A stretch of DNA of 64,000 bases from Nocardia cyriacigeorgica (lineage in GTDB: Bacteria; Actinomycetota; Actinomycetes; Mycobacteriales; Mycobacteriaceae). Under the pieces are notes generated by a model, which was not told the origin of the DNA, made no database searches, and saw only the letters and a program-made list of their open reading frames with translations. The stretch's first letter is position 1; the number at the start of each line of letters is the position of its first letter. A program made the position numbers and the translations under genes. Location of the stretch: NCBI RefSeq assembly GCF_010868145.1, contig NZ_JAAGUY010000018.1, positions 1 to 64,000 of the forward strand, in the 5' to 3' direction. Shown piece after piece: positions 15,037 through 23,958 of this stretch.

Positions 15037-17982
15037 TCAGCCGAGTACTTCGCGCCCCGCCGACTCCGTCAGCACCTCATAGGACTCGGTCTCCGCGTTG
15101 TACCACCAGGTATCCGGACCCGGCTGCGGCCGTCCGGCGGCCTGTACGGCACGGGTGGACGGCCGATACGAGGCACTGCGGGGAATCTCGCCCACCACGT
15201 GCACCAGATCGGGCCGCTGCCGCGCGTCGAGTGCCCGCATCGCCTCGGTGACGTCCTTGGGCTCCAACCGGAAACCGTCGCGCACACACACCGCAGCCAC
15301 CGCCAGCGTCCGGTCACCGACCGGGAGACCGTAGGCGACCTCCATATCGACCGCGGTGACATCGTTGAGAGTGTCGACGATCGGCTGCGTGTACACCGGA
15401 CCACGCGGTGTGTGGATGACGGTGTCGGTGCGGTCGACCAACCAATAGTCACCGTCGGAGTCCCGCCGGAACAGGTTCTCGGTCGGCATCCACGAATCGC
15501 CCGCGGTGAAGACACCACGCAGACCGCCGCGCGAGAGGTCAACGCCCTCGGAGGCGGATCCGATCAGCAGGCCAACCTCGTTGTCGGCGCAGCGACGCGC
15601 GAATCCGGATTCGTCCACCTCGATCTGTTCGGTCACCGGGTCGTAGGCGACCAGCTCGACGCGCGCGGTGCCGGGCACGGGCCTGCCCTTGCAGCCGGGT
15701 TTGCTGCCCGACACGTGGGCGAGCACCACATCGCCCTCGATGGATGCGTAGAACTCGAGCACTCGGGCAGGCGCGAACTGCTCGGTGGTGCGCCGCCACA
15801 GCCCGGCGGGCATACCCGAGCCGATGAACAGCCGGATCGGATGCTGATGGCCGACGGGGAAGACCTGGGCGTCGAGGATGTCGCGCAGCATCGTCCAGGT
15901 GTAGGTCACCACGGTGACGCCGTAGCGGTGCACCTCCTCGGCGAAGCGCGCTGGATCCAGCGACCTGGCCAGCGCGATTCGGCTACCGCCTGCGACGGCA
16001 CCGCCGAGACTGACCAGCAGACCCGATGAATGGTGCAGCGGCGCCAAGCAGTAGACGGTGTCGCGGCGGTCGAGGTCGGCGGCCGAAGCGGTGCCGAACG
16101 CCGACAGCGCCCACCGGTGATTGGTGATGTACTTGATCTCCAACCGGCCGCCCGTGCCGGTGACCAGCACGAATGCCAGCTCCCGTGCCAGGCCGGGATT
16201 AGGGCGATACCAGGCGGGCAGCCGCACCTTCGCCGGATCGATCTGCTCCAGATCGATGACGTCCTCGCCCTGCGGGATATCGAGCCCGCGGGCGTCGCCA
16301 CCACCGAGCACCAGCACCCGCTGACCGGTCGCCGCCGCATGCCGCAGATTCTCCGGATCCGAGATCAGGATCTTGGTCGCGGTCTGCTCCAGCGCGCTGC
16401 GCAGCTCACTGCCTGGTGCCAGCAGCACCGCGACGGCACCGAGCCGCGACAGCGCAGCCACGGCGACCAGGGCGCTCGGTCGGGTCTCCATGACGACGCC
16501 GACGCGGGTCGCGGGCCGGATCCCGACCGAGATCAGACCGCGCACCACATTGTCGATCCGGACATCGACGGCGTCGTTGGTGTGCACCCGATCGTCGAAC
16601 AGGAAGCACTCCCGCAGCGGCGCACGCTTGCACTGCTCGGCCATGAGCTTGCCGAGCGAGATGCGGGTGTGCGGCTGGATCATGCCAAGGCGGGTCAACC
16701 GGGGCAGCGCCCGCGCGGCCTCTCCAGCCAGCTCGAGCGACCCGCGCACGGTGTTGCCCGCGATACCTTCCAGCGCGCGACCCATCCCGGTGCCGGCTTC
16801 GGCCAGCGCTGCCGCGGTGTGCACGACGCGGGTGGTCGCGGTACGGGGCCGGTTGCTGTCCACATGTTCGGCCATCGGTGTGACCGGTTCCGGCAGCGCT
16901 GAGCTGCCGTCGACCCAGCCGATCCAATCGCGCACCGTCGGCCACGTGTGGTTGGTGGCGACGCTGCCCGCGACCAGGCCGAAATGCCCGGCCAGCAGCG
17001 TCGCCTCGTACACCTCGGCGTTCGGTGCCGCGCGGACGATGCCGCGGACCGCCGCGGGCTGACCGATATCGTCGACCTCGCCGACGAAGGCCAGGATCGG
17101 GCATTTGAGTTCGGCAAGAGAGATCGGCTGATCGCGGATCACGAAACCACCGAGCATCATCCGGTTGTGCGCGACGAACTGCTTGAGCAGATCCGCCGCC
17201 GCCGGTCCCGCGTAGCCGACCCAGCCGTCGCTGTTGAGGAAGCGACGCTGACGTTCCTTCGGCAGCAGCGCCTCCCGGTCGTGCAGCTGACGTAGGAAGT
17301 CGATCCTCGATTTCGCCGTCTTCACCGGATCGAGCATCTGGAAGCCGATACGGACCATCGAATCGGTGATCGGCAGCCGGGTCACCACATGGTCGGCCAG
17401 GAAATCGGCGACATCGGAGGCGAGGCCGTAAGGCAGTCCGAACGGCATCCCCGCGACTATGTCGACCGGGCTGCCGAAGGTCACGATGCTGGATACGCCC
17501 TTGCCGTAGCGGAAGGCGGTGGTCTGATAGGCGAACATGCCACCCTGCGAATAACCCATCAGGTGCACACCGGCACCGGTCGCCTCACAGACCGTGTCGA
17601 TGGCGCTGTCAACGGCGAGGACGTGATCGGCGAGATCGCGTTCCCAGCCGCCCTCCTCGATGGCCGGTGAACCGAAATCGACCACCCAGCAGTCGATCCC
17701 GGCATTGTGCAGAATGCCGACCGCGCCACCTTCGGCGTTGACATCCCAGATATCGGCGTTGACCATGAGCGGCGGCACCAGCACCGCGACCGGACGGCCG
17801 GGGGTGGTGTCATCGGGGAAGTAATGTCGCAGCCGGTACATGCGGCGGCGCTCGACCACCTCGAACGGCGACGACTCGACGTCATGACTCAGCCCGCCGA
17901 AACGGATCACCTCCAGACCGTTCTGCGCGGTCGCCATCAACCGCTGCATCGATCCGGCCATCTCTCGCACACTCAACTTCAC
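15037..17982 (-). CDS. Alpha/beta hydrolase fused to acyl-CoA synthetase-like (AMP-binding) domain, Rv1683 type
   Basis: Fusion protein of 981 residues. Residues about 30-365 are a PHA-synthase/lipase-like alpha/beta hydrolase with nucleophile GYSQGG (Ser145). Residues about 455-960 are an AMP-binding acyl-CoA synthetase-like domain. The second part is atypical. The phosphate-loop motif reads VTGTGGRLEIKY rather than the usual TSGTTGxPK. The late motif reads IPRSASYRPSTR in place of the xPxTxxGKxxR that normally carries the adenylation lysine. M. tuberculosis Rv1683 has the same architecture and is annotated as bifunctional synthase and lipase. A lipid-metabolism role is likely; classical ligase activity is doubtful. 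The GTG start has a GGGAGCGG ribosome site. Confidence 0.88.
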   Translation of the reverse strand: MKLSVREMAGSMQRLMATAQNGLEVIRFGGLSHDVESSPFEVVERRRMYRLRHYFPDDTTPGRPVAVLVPPLMVNADIWDVNAEGGAVGILHNAGIDCWVVDFGSPAIEEGGWERDLADHVLAVDSAIDTVCEATGAGVHLMGYSQGGMFAYQTTAFRYGKGVSSIVTFGSPVDIVAGMPFGLPYGLASDVADFLADHVVTRLPITDSMVRIGFQMLDPVKTAKSRIDFLRQLHDREALLPKERQRRFLNSDGWVGYAGPAAADLLKQFVAHNRMMLGGFVIRDQPISLAELKCPILAFVGEVDDIGQPAAVRGIVRAAPNAEVYEATLLAGHFGLVAGSVATNHTWPTVRDWIGWVDGSSALPEPVTPMAEHVDSNRPRTATTRVVHTAAALAEAGTGMGRALEGIAGNTVRGSLELAGEAARALPRLTRLGMIQPHTRISLGKLMAEQCKRAPLRECFLFDDRVHTNDAVDVRIDNVVRGLISVGIRPATRVGVVMETRPSALVAVAALSRLGAVAVLLAPGSELRSALEQTATKILISDPENLRHAAATGQRVLVLGGGDARGLDIPQGEDVIDLEQIDPAKVRLPAWYRPNPGLARELAFVLVTGTGGRLEIKYITNHRWALSAFGTASAADLDRRDTVYCLAPLHHSSGLLVSLGGAVAGGSRIALARSLDPARFAEEVHRYGVTVVTYTWTMLRDILDAQVFPVGHQHPIRLFIGSGMPAGLWRRTTEQFAPARVLEFYASIEGDVVLAHVSGSKPGCKGRPVPGTARVELVAYDPVTEQIEVDESGFARRCADNEVGLLIGSASEGVDLSRGGLRGVFTAGDSWMPTENLFRRDSDGDYWLVDRTDTVIHTPRGPVYTQPIVDTLNDVTAVDMEVAYGLPVGDRTLAVAAVCVRDGFRLEPKDVTEAMRALDARQRPDLVHVVGEIPRSASYRPSTRAVQAAGRPQPGPDTWWYNAETESYEVLTESAGREVLG

Positions 17983-18010
17983 GATCCGCTCCCAGCCCTA
18001 CCCTCTGAAA

Positions 18011-18026
18011 CGTGATGCCCATCACA
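18011..18026. promoter_or_regulatory. Near-consensus Crp/GlxR-like site
   Basis: CGTGA-TGCCCA-TCACA matches TGTGA-N6-TCACA at nine of ten informative positions. It lies 29 bp upstream of the GTG of the hydrolase/acyl-CoA synthetase fusion gene, within the divergent region shared with idi. Confidence 0.45.
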
Positions 18027-18082
18027 CACCCCGATGTGTTCGAACGAGCTTCCCATATCGCGCCTCGATCATGTGTCAGCTG

Positions 18083-18097
18083 TGATGTGTTACATCA
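18083..18097. promoter_or_regulatory. TGATGT-N3-ACATCA palindrome upstream of idi
   Basis: A perfect 6-3-6 inverted repeat lies about 40 bp upstream of the chosen idi start, in the divergent region shared with the hydrolase/acyl-CoA synthetase fusion gene. It looks like a regulator site; the regulator is unknown. Confidence 0.45.
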
Positions 18098-18136
18098 TGG
18101 ACCGCCGTGAGCAGGGGCGGCGACAATGCCGCAGAT

Positions 18137-18715
18137 ATGGTGGGATTTGTGACCGATACCCTCGCCAACCCGCTGATCGACCGCGAGACCCTCGAAGTCG
18201 AGCTGGTCGACGACGATGGCCGTGCGGTCGGATCGTGCCAGGTGGCGCAGGCGCATCGGGCGCCGGGCATGCTGCATCGCGCGTTCTCGGTGCTGCTGTT
18301 CGACCGGTCCGGCCGGGTGCTGCTGCAACAGCGGGCCCTGATCAAGACCCGATTCCCGGGCCGCTGGTCCAACACATGCTGCGGCCATCCCGCTCCGGGA
18401 GGCTCGGTCATCGAGGCCGCCGCAGTGCGGCTGATCGAGGAAATGGGTGTGCGCGCCGCGCTGACCGAGGCCGGGGTCTTCCGCTATCAGGCCGAGGACC
18501 CGGCGTCCGGACGAGTGGAGCACGAATGGGATCACGTGCTCATCGGCCGGCTCGACGACGTCGACCCGCATCCGCATCCAGCCGAGGTCGCCGACTACGC
18601 GTGGGTCGATCCCGCGCAGTTGCGTACCGCGCTCGCGGACGACCCGGACAGCTACAGCCCATGGTTGGGTTCCGTGCTGGATATCGCCACGTCCGCAGTT
18701 CGGCCGCTCGCCTGA
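18137..18715 (+). CDS. idi: Isopentenyl-diphosphate delta-isomerase, type I (Nudix)
   Basis: Interconverts isopentenyl and dimethylallyl diphosphate for isoprenoid synthesis in the cytosol. With the start used here the protein has 192 residues, close to type I enzymes of about 180-200. Diagnostic parts: FPGRWSNTCCGHP with the catalytic Cys82, the Nudix-derived AAVRLIEEMGV around 94-105 and a VEHEWDH metal and catalytic segment around 127-133. The start is ambiguous: ATG 18137 was chosen, but GTG 18107 and GTG 18152 are possible, and the last has a GGTGGGA just upstream. It is divergent from the acyl-CoA synthetase fusion. Confidence 0.93.
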   Translation: MVGFVTDTLANPLIDRETLEVELVDDDGRAVGSCQVAQAHRAPGMLHRAFSVLLFDRSGRVLLQQRALIKTRFPGRWSNTCCGHPAPGGSVIEAAAVRLIEEMGVRAALTEAGVFRYQAEDPASGRVEHEWDHVLIGRLDDVDPHPHPAEVADYAWVDPAQLRTALADDPDSYSPWLGSVLDIATSAVRPLA

Positions 18716-18866
18716 CATCTGCCGGGCCCGCCACTCCCCTCCGCCGTGATTCGCGTTCGTGCAGATCATGTCTTCACAGGGCACGACGCTGCCGTCACCA
18801 TTCGGGTGCGCAGACGACCAATCGATCCGAATCCGCAGCACGGGTAAGTCGCCTTGCGGCGGAGGA

Positions 18867-20039
18867 TCACTCGGCGAAGTGACCGCCCTGAATCCGGCGT
18901 GCGATGCGCGCGGCCGCGAGCTGCACGGCACCGACCGCCGAGGCGGGGTCGAAGCCGGTGATCTCGTGGATGCGTGAAAGACGGTAGGTCACGGTGTTGC
19001 GGTGTACGAACAGGGCGCGTGCGGTGCCGAGCTGGTTGAAATCGGTGTCGAGGTACAGGTCCAGTGTTTGCGCCAATTGTGGCTGATGATCGAGGGGATT
19101 CAGCACCGTGGCCAGATCGGCGCAGGCCGCCCCGCTGCGCGCCAGGGTGTACTCCAAGGGCAGTTCCCGCCGCAGGCATACCGGTTCGGTCCGTCCCAAG
19201 CAGCGGCCGAGCTCGGCCAGCACCCTGGCTTCCGCGAAAGCCGCGGGTACCTGTGCTCTGGTCGCTGCCCGCGCCACACCGGCCCACCACCCACAATCGG
19301 TGCGGGCGGAGAATTTCGACACGAGCTCGGCGAGCGAACCTGGCACCTCCTCGTCGGCTTGCTCCGCCCACGGCAGCAGCGCAGTCCAGCCGCGCCGGTC
19401 CATCCGGACGAACGATCCGGGTGCGGCATCGATGGCGTTACGCAGTTCGGTCAACGCGGCCGGATCACCGTCGCCCACCCGGAAGACCACGACATGGAAC
19501 GCAGTGCCGATCGGTGTCGGCGACCCCGGCAGCCACTCCCCCGGGTCGGTACCGCAGAGCAGTGCGTCGGCGACAACCCGCAGGCGTTCACGCTGTTCCC
19601 AACCGGGCTCGTGGACACCTGCCGCGGCCGCTACGGCGATCCGCCCGGTGACCGTCAGCAGGTATTCGATCAGCGGTTCGGTGGTTTCCCGGAGGATTTC
19701 GGAATCCTCGGCGGATCCCGATTCCGCCAGTTGTGAACGCACGACGTGCGCACCGATCCGATAGTTGTTCAGCACTTCCGCCAACGGCGCACCGTCGCGC
19801 ACGCGGGCCACCGCCAGGTCCACGATTTCCCTGGTGTCGGCTTCGTCCGGGAGCTTGCCGGTGCGCAGGAACGCGAAGAACAGCTCCACATTCAGCCGCG
19901 AACCGTGCAGGAAGCCACCTTCGATCAACGACTGTGGCAGCCCCTCGTAGAGCGGTAGTTCGGCTGCGAACCGGTCGACGACCGCGATCGCCCGATCGTG
20001 CAGTACGGCCAGAGCCGTATCGGGGATCTGCGCCTGCAT
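18867..20039 (-). CDS. PucR/CdaR-type transcriptional regulator
   Basis: Regulator of 390 residues. The first 150 residues form a helical RsbRD-like N-terminal domain. The middle is a weakly conserved GGDEF-like fold, and the C-terminal PucR HTH reads LFVHRNTVTYRLSRI, ITGFDP. These regulators control purine, amino acid or carbon metabolism in actinobacteria. The ATG at 20039 is chosen because AAGGAGG sits 5 bases upstream; an ATG at 20072 would add 11 residues. It stands alone with no obvious target; the 151 bp on its 3-prime side (18716-18866) hold nothing recognisable. Confidence 0.88.
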   Translation of the reverse strand: MQAQIPDTALAVLHDRAIAVVDRFAAELPLYEGLPQSLIEGGFLHGSRLNVELFFAFLRTGKLPDEADTREIVDLAVARVRDGAPLAEVLNNYRIGAHVVRSQLAESGSAEDSEILRETTEPLIEYLLTVTGRIAVAAAAGVHEPGWEQRERLRVVADALLCGTDPGEWLPGSPTPIGTAFHVVVFRVGDGDPAALTELRNAIDAAPGSFVRMDRRGWTALLPWAEQADEEVPGSLAELVSKFSARTDCGWWAGVARAATRAQVPAAFAEARVLAELGRCLGRTEPVCLRRELPLEYTLARSGAACADLATVLNPLDHQPQLAQTLDLYLDTDFNQLGTARALFVHRNTVTYRLSRIHEITGFDPASAVGAVQLAAARIARRIQGGHFAE

Positions 20040-20382
20040 CACGCCTCCTTCGCCGGAAGATCCGGGCGTCATGCTACGAGTGGGCGTGCTGGTGCGGAGA
20101 GTATCGGCCGTTGGTCATTGCGATTTGCGACCTGAGCGCCGTCTCTCCTTGTTGGCTCGTGAGGTTGGGGCCGGCAGGCCCTGAGCATGGAGGTTCAACA
20201 TAGTTTGATGCGCATATCTACGTAGCGCGATTGATACGCGCCACAGGTGGATTGGGGCCGTGAGCGCGCTGCGGTCGTCACCGAGCCAGGTGAGGATCGT
20301 CCACATTGGCCGATACGAGAGGACATATTGTCTACGACAGCGTCATCCACCGGCCCCCGCGACCGGCCAACGAGCGCGAAAC
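20040..20382. other. Intergenic region of 343 bp without a supported gene
   Basis: This gap lies between the PucR-type regulator and the SMR gene and has lower GC than its flanks in places (GATGCGCATATCTACGTAGC, 20202-20221). A 63-residue open frame on the minus strand (20115-20306) has no recognisable domain and no clear ribosome site. The segment may be a remnant of a lost gene. It also must hold the PucR-gene promoter. Confidence 0.5.
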
Positions 20383-20706
20383 TCAGTGCGCCCCACCCAG
20401 TTCCAACGCCACCACGCCGAGAATCACCAACACGATCCCCCCTACCTGCACCAGGCTGAGCCGCTCGTCAAGGAACAACGCCCCGATGACGGCCACCGCC
20501 GCCACTCCGACTGCCGACCAGATGCCGTAGGCGACCCCGACACCCATCCCCCGCTTCAACGCCTGCGACAGGAACACGAACGCCGCCGCATAGCCGATGA
20601 CCACCACAATCGACGGCACCAGTTTGGTGAAGCCTTCGGACAGTTTCAACGACACGGTCGCCGAGATCTCCGAGACGATGGCCAACGCGAGAAACAGGAA
20701 CGTCAT
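20383..20706 (-). CDS. Small multidrug resistance (SMR) family transporter
   Basis: Four-helix drug/proton antiporter of 107 residues, the standard SMR length. The essential membrane glutamate is Glu13 in LALAIVSEISAT, equivalent to EmrE Glu14. The family tryptophan region is VGVAYGIWSAVG, and the end of the third helix reads GALFLDERLSL. It probably exports cationic lipophilic compounds as an antiparallel dimer. It is followed on the same strand by argH after 9 bp in reverse reading order, that is, argH ends at 20716 just upstream, so readthrough from argH is possible. Confidence 0.92.
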   Translation of the reverse strand: MTFLFLALAIVSEISATVSLKLSEGFTKLVPSIVVVIGYAAAFVFLSQALKRGMGVGVAYGIWSAVGVAAVAVIGALFLDERLSLVQVGGIVLVILGVVALELGGAH

Positions 20707-20715
20707 GGGCGCAGA

Positions 20716-22134
20716 CTAGAGCCAGGCGCGCGCTCCGGCCGCAGCAGCACGCACCTCGTTCAGCTGCTCGGCGACCCGGATGCCCGCGGTACCGCCGCGC
20801 GAGTTACGCGAGGCGATCGATCCGGCGACGGTCAACACTTCACGGACCTGTGCAGTGAGCGCGGGATCAACGGCGGCGAACTCGTCGTCGGTCAGCTCGT
20901 CCAGGCCGACGCCGCGGGCTTCTGCCGCACGCACACAACCGCCTGCGGCTTCGTGTGCCACCCGGAACGGAACACCTTGACGCACCAGCCATTCGGCGAT
21001 ATCGGTGGCAAGGGTGAAACCGGCGGGCGCGAGTTCCGCCATGCGGTCGGTGTGGAAGGTCAGGGTGGAAACCAGGCCTGCGATGGCGGGCAGCAGCAGT
21101 TCCAGCTGAGCCACCGAATCGAACAGTGGCTCCTTGTCCTCCTGCAGGTCCCGGTTGTAGGCCAGTGGCTGCGCCTTGAGGGTGGCCAGCAGGCCGGTGA
21201 GGTTGCCGATCAGACGGCCCGCCTTGCCGCGAGTGAGTTCGGAGACGTCCGGGTTCTTCTTCTGCGGCATGATCGACGAGCCGGTGGACCAGGCGTCGGC
21301 CAGGGTGATGTAGCCGAATTCCGGTGTGCTCCAGATGATGACCTCTTCGGCCATCCGGCTCAGGTCCACCCCGATCATGGCCAGCACGAACGCGGCTTCG
21401 GCGGCGAAATCGCGTGCGGAGGTGGCGTCGATGCTGTTCGCGGCGGCGGCGTCGAAGTCGAGGTCGGCGGCGATCTGCTCCGGGTCGAGGCCAAGTGAGG
21501 AACCCGCGAGCGCACCGGAACCGTAGGGCGAGATGGCGGCCCGCTTGTCGAAGTCACGCAGCCGGTCGACATCACGCAGCAGCGGATGCGCGTGCGCAAG
21601 CAGCTGGTGCGCCAGCAGCACCGGCTGCGCGGCCTGCAAGTGGGTCTTACCTGGCATGACGGCGTCCGGATGGGCCGCGGCCTGCGCGACGAGGGCGTCG
21701 ACCACGTCGAGCAGTCCGGCGGCGACCCGGCGCACCGCGTCGCGCAACCACATCCGGAACAGCGTCGCCACCTGGTCGTTGCGGGAACGGCCTGCGCGCA
21801 GCCTGCCGCCGAGCTCGGTACCCGCGCGTTCGATGAGTCCCCGCTCGAGTGCGCCGTGCACGTCCTCATCGGATTCGGCGGGGCCGAACGCGCCGGAGGC
21901 CACGTCGGCGGCGAGCTGGTCGAGCGCGGCCAGCATGGCGTCGCGATCTCCGTCGGAGAGCAGGCCGGCCTTGTGCAGCACCCTGGCGTGCGCCGAGGAG
22001 GCGCGGATGTCATAGGGAGCCAGCGCCCAGTCGAAATGGGTCGACTTGCTCAGCGCCGCCATCGCCTCGGCGGGCCCGGACGCGAATCGGCCGCCCCAGA
22101 GCGCACCTTCGTTGGTTCCGCCGCTCTGCGTCAT
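20716..22134 (-). CDS. argH: Argininosuccinate lyase
   Basis: Last step of arginine synthesis: cleaves argininosuccinate to arginine and fumarate. The protein has 472 residues, normal for the family. The fumarase/aspartase signature GSSIMPQKKNP is at 285-295 with the catalytic Ser near 286-287. The early motif RAGRSRNDQVAT (113-124) and the TSARDF segment are also typical. The ATG at 22134 gives MTQSGGTNEGALWGGRF, with a GAGGAGA ribosome site; a longer frame to 22269 is non-family sequence. A strong terminator separates it from argG upstream, so argH may have its own promoter in 22135-22292. Confidence 0.96.
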   Translation of the reverse strand: MTQSGGTNEGALWGGRFASGPAEAMAALSKSTHFDWALAPYDIRASSAHARVLHKAGLLSDGDRDAMLAALDQLAADVASGAFGPAESDEDVHGALERGLIERAGTELGGRLRAGRSRNDQVATLFRMWLRDAVRRVAAGLLDVVDALVAQAAAHPDAVMPGKTHLQAAQPVLLAHQLLAHAHPLLRDVDRLRDFDKRAAISPYGSGALAGSSLGLDPEQIAADLDFDAAAANSIDATSARDFAAEAAFVLAMIGVDLSRMAEEVIIWSTPEFGYITLADAWSTGSSIMPQKKNPDVSELTRGKAGRLIGNLTGLLATLKAQPLAYNRDLQEDKEPLFDSVAQLELLLPAIAGLVSTLTFHTDRMAELAPAGFTLATDIAEWLVRQGVPFRVAHEAAGGCVRAAEARGVGLDELTDDEFAAVDPALTAQVREVLTVAGSIASRNSRGGTAGIRVAEQLNEVRAAAAGARAWL

Positions 22135-22292
22135 GGTGTGGGTGTCTCCTCGGAAGGTCTGGTTACGGGTGCTGGGCACGTTTCGGCCGCGCCGGGCACA
22201 TCGAGCACTACGGTAACCGGCCGAATTCGACCGGTGACGCCACGGTGCCGAGCGTCTGGGCGCAGGCACGTTCGATCTGCGACCGACATGGC

Positions 22293-22329
22293 GATGCCGG
22301 GCCTGCTCAACGACAGCAGGCCCGGCATC
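22293..22329 (-). terminator. argG terminator
   Basis: GATGCCGGGCCTGCT (22293-22307) and AGCAGGCCCGGCATC (22315-22329) form a perfect 15-bp stem with a 7-base loop, 16 bp after the argG stop. It is the strongest hairpin in the arginine region and implies that argH is transcribed separately or at reduced level. Confidence 0.8.
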
Positions 22330-22344
22330 ACTCGGTCACAGGAC

Positions 22345-23547
22345 CTACTTCTGGTTCAGATCGCGGCGCGCGGCAACCTTCGACGACAGGCCATGGATCT
22401 GGACGAAGCCCTTGGCCAGCGACTGGTCGAAGGTGTCACCTTCGTCGTAGGTGGCCAGGTTGAAGTCGTACAGCGACTGCTCGCTGCGGCGGCCGTTGAC
22501 CACGACGTTGCCGCCGTGCAGCACCATCCGGATATCGCCGGAGACGTGCTCCTGGGTCTCGCCGACGAAGGCGTCCAGCGCGCGCTTGAGCGGGGAGAAC
22601 CACAGGCCGTCGTAGACCAGCTCGCCCCAGCGCTGCTCGACCTGACGCTTGTAGCGGCCGAGCTCGCGCTCGATGGTGACCGCTTCCAGCTCCTGGTGGG
22701 CGGCGATCAGGGCGATGGCGCCGGGCGCCTCGTAGATCTCGCGGCTCTTGATGCCGACGAGCCTGTCCTCGACCATGTCGAGGCGGCCGACACCCTGGCG
22801 GCCTGCGCGCTTGTTCAGCTCGACGATCGCTTCGAGCACGGTGACCTGGCGGCCATCGATGGCGACCGGCACACCGCGTTCGAAGGTGACGATCAGCTCG
22901 TCGGGCGCCTCGAAATTGACCGTCGGGTCGGAGGTGTAGTCGTAGACGTCCTTGGTCGGCGCGTTCCACAGATCCTCGAGGAAGCCGGTCTCGACAGCGC
23001 GGCCCCACACGTTCTGGTCGATGGAGAACGGCGACTTCTTGGTGACGTTGATCGGCAGCGCGTTCTCCTCGGCGAACGCAATGGCCTTCTCGCGGGTCCA
23101 GGCGTAGTCGCGAACCGGCGCGATGACGTTCAGGTCCGGCGCGAGCGCGCCGATGCCGACCTCGAAACGCACCTGGTCGTTGCCCTTGCCGGTGCAGCCG
23201 TGCGCGACGGTGCTCGCGCCGTGGAACTTGGCCGCCTCGACGAGGTGCTTGACGATGAGCGGGCGGCTGATCGCCGACACCAGCGGGTACCGGCCCATGT
23301 ACATGGCGTTGGCCTGGATGGTGGGCAGGCAGTAGTCGTCGGCGAACTCGTCGCGGGCGTCGACCACGATAGCTTCGACGGCGCCGCAGTCGAGGGCGCG
23401 CTGACGCACCACGTTCATGTCCTCGCCGCCCTGACCGAGGTCGATGGCGACGGCAACGACCTCGGCGCCGGTCTCCTTGCCGATCCAGCTGATGGCCACG
23501 GAGGTGTCCAGCCCACCGGAGTAGGCGAGTACGACGCGATCGGACAT
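22345..23547 (-). CDS. argG: Argininosuccinate synthase
   Basis: Joins citrulline and aspartate with ATP to give argininosuccinate. The protein has 400 residues, as expected. The ATP PP-loop AYSGGLDTS is at 8-16, and AHGCTGKGNDQVRFE and the citrulline/aspartate region around WGRAVETG and PDELIVTFE fit the family. The ribosome site is AGGAGCACC. Upstream lies a 32-bp ARG box nearly identical to that of argC, so argG is an independent ArgR-controlled unit here. In mycobacteria argG follows argR directly; here about 3 kb of foreign material intervenes. Confidence 0.97.
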   Translation of the reverse strand: MSDRVVLAYSGGLDTSVAISWIGKETGAEVVAVAIDLGQGGEDMNVVRQRALDCGAVEAIVVDARDEFADDYCLPTIQANAMYMGRYPLVSAISRPLIVKHLVEAAKFHGASTVAHGCTGKGNDQVRFEVGIGALAPDLNVIAPVRDYAWTREKAIAFAEENALPINVTKKSPFSIDQNVWGRAVETGFLEDLWNAPTKDVYDYTSDPTVNFEAPDELIVTFERGVPVAIDGRQVTVLEAIVELNKRAGRQGVGRLDMVEDRLVGIKSREIYEAPGAIALIAAHQELEAVTIERELGRYKRQVEQRWGELVYDGLWFSPLKRALDAFVGETQEHVSGDIRMVLHGGNVVVNGRRSEQSLYDFNLATYDEGDTFDQSLAKGFVQIHGLSSKVAARRDLNQK

Positions 23548-23628
23548 GATCTGGTGCTCCTAAGTCTGTGTGGGTCTGCGCGGCTGCGGTGAGCAGCTTG
23601 CTGGTCGCCGGTTCGGCTCGCGCCTCAA

Positions 23629-23660
23629 ATGATTATGCATGACGATGCAATCTCATTCAC
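23629..23660 (-). promoter_or_regulatory. ARG box (ArgR operator) and probable promoter of argG
   Basis: This 32-bp block differs at only three positions from the block ahead of argC (32493-32524). It contains TTGCAT and TGCATAAT half-sites around a short spacer, as in double ARG boxes. The CATAAT at 23632-23637 (minus strand) can serve as a -10 element, giving a leader of roughly 75 nt before argG. Confidence 0.8.
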
Positions 23661-23778
23661 AATCGGGGTTGCGATGGCCGCTGCCTGCGGAGATTCTGCC
23701 CGAAGAGCCTTGGCCTCGCCTCCCCGCTGTGGAAGTGTGAGCCTTGTCCATCCGCCTCGATGCCGAAGGACCGGCACT

Positions 23779-23958
23779 ATGTTCACCAACATCATCGAAC
23801 CACTGCGGGACCTGGCCGAACAGAACCGCGACGTCATCGGTTTCGTCGTCATCAACCTCGGCAACGCCGCCCTCGGCATCGCCAAACACGGACTCGACGT
23901 GGCGACCCCGCTGTTGCAGCAGTTCTTCTCCGAGTATCCGCCCGGCCGGAACTACTGA
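23779..23958 (+). CDS. Small uncharacterised protein (59 residues)
   Basis: An ATG preceded by GAAGGA at a proper distance opens a frame of 59 codons. The product begins MFTNIIEPLRDLAEQ and is a short, mostly helical protein with a central hydrophobic stretch VIGFVVINLGNAALGIA and an aromatic, proline-containing end (FFSEYPPGRNY). The amphipathic pattern and clean ribosome site suggest a real gene. It is divergent from argG, within the block that separates argR from argG. I do not recognise a family; membrane association is possible. Confidence 0.55.
   Translation: MFTNIIEPLRDLAEQNRDVIGFVVINLGNAALGIAKHGLDVATPLLQQFFSEYPPGRNY

Noticed and set aside
18766..18931. Minus-strand segment reading RIRIDWSSAHPNGDGSVVP with Cys residues after it
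   Set aside because: No start or conserved context could be found; it overlaps the PucR-type regulator gene, so it is not called as a gene.
20115..20306. 63-residue minus-strand frame beginning MWTILTWLGDD
   Set aside because: No ribosome site, no recognised domain, odd composition; at best a remnant.
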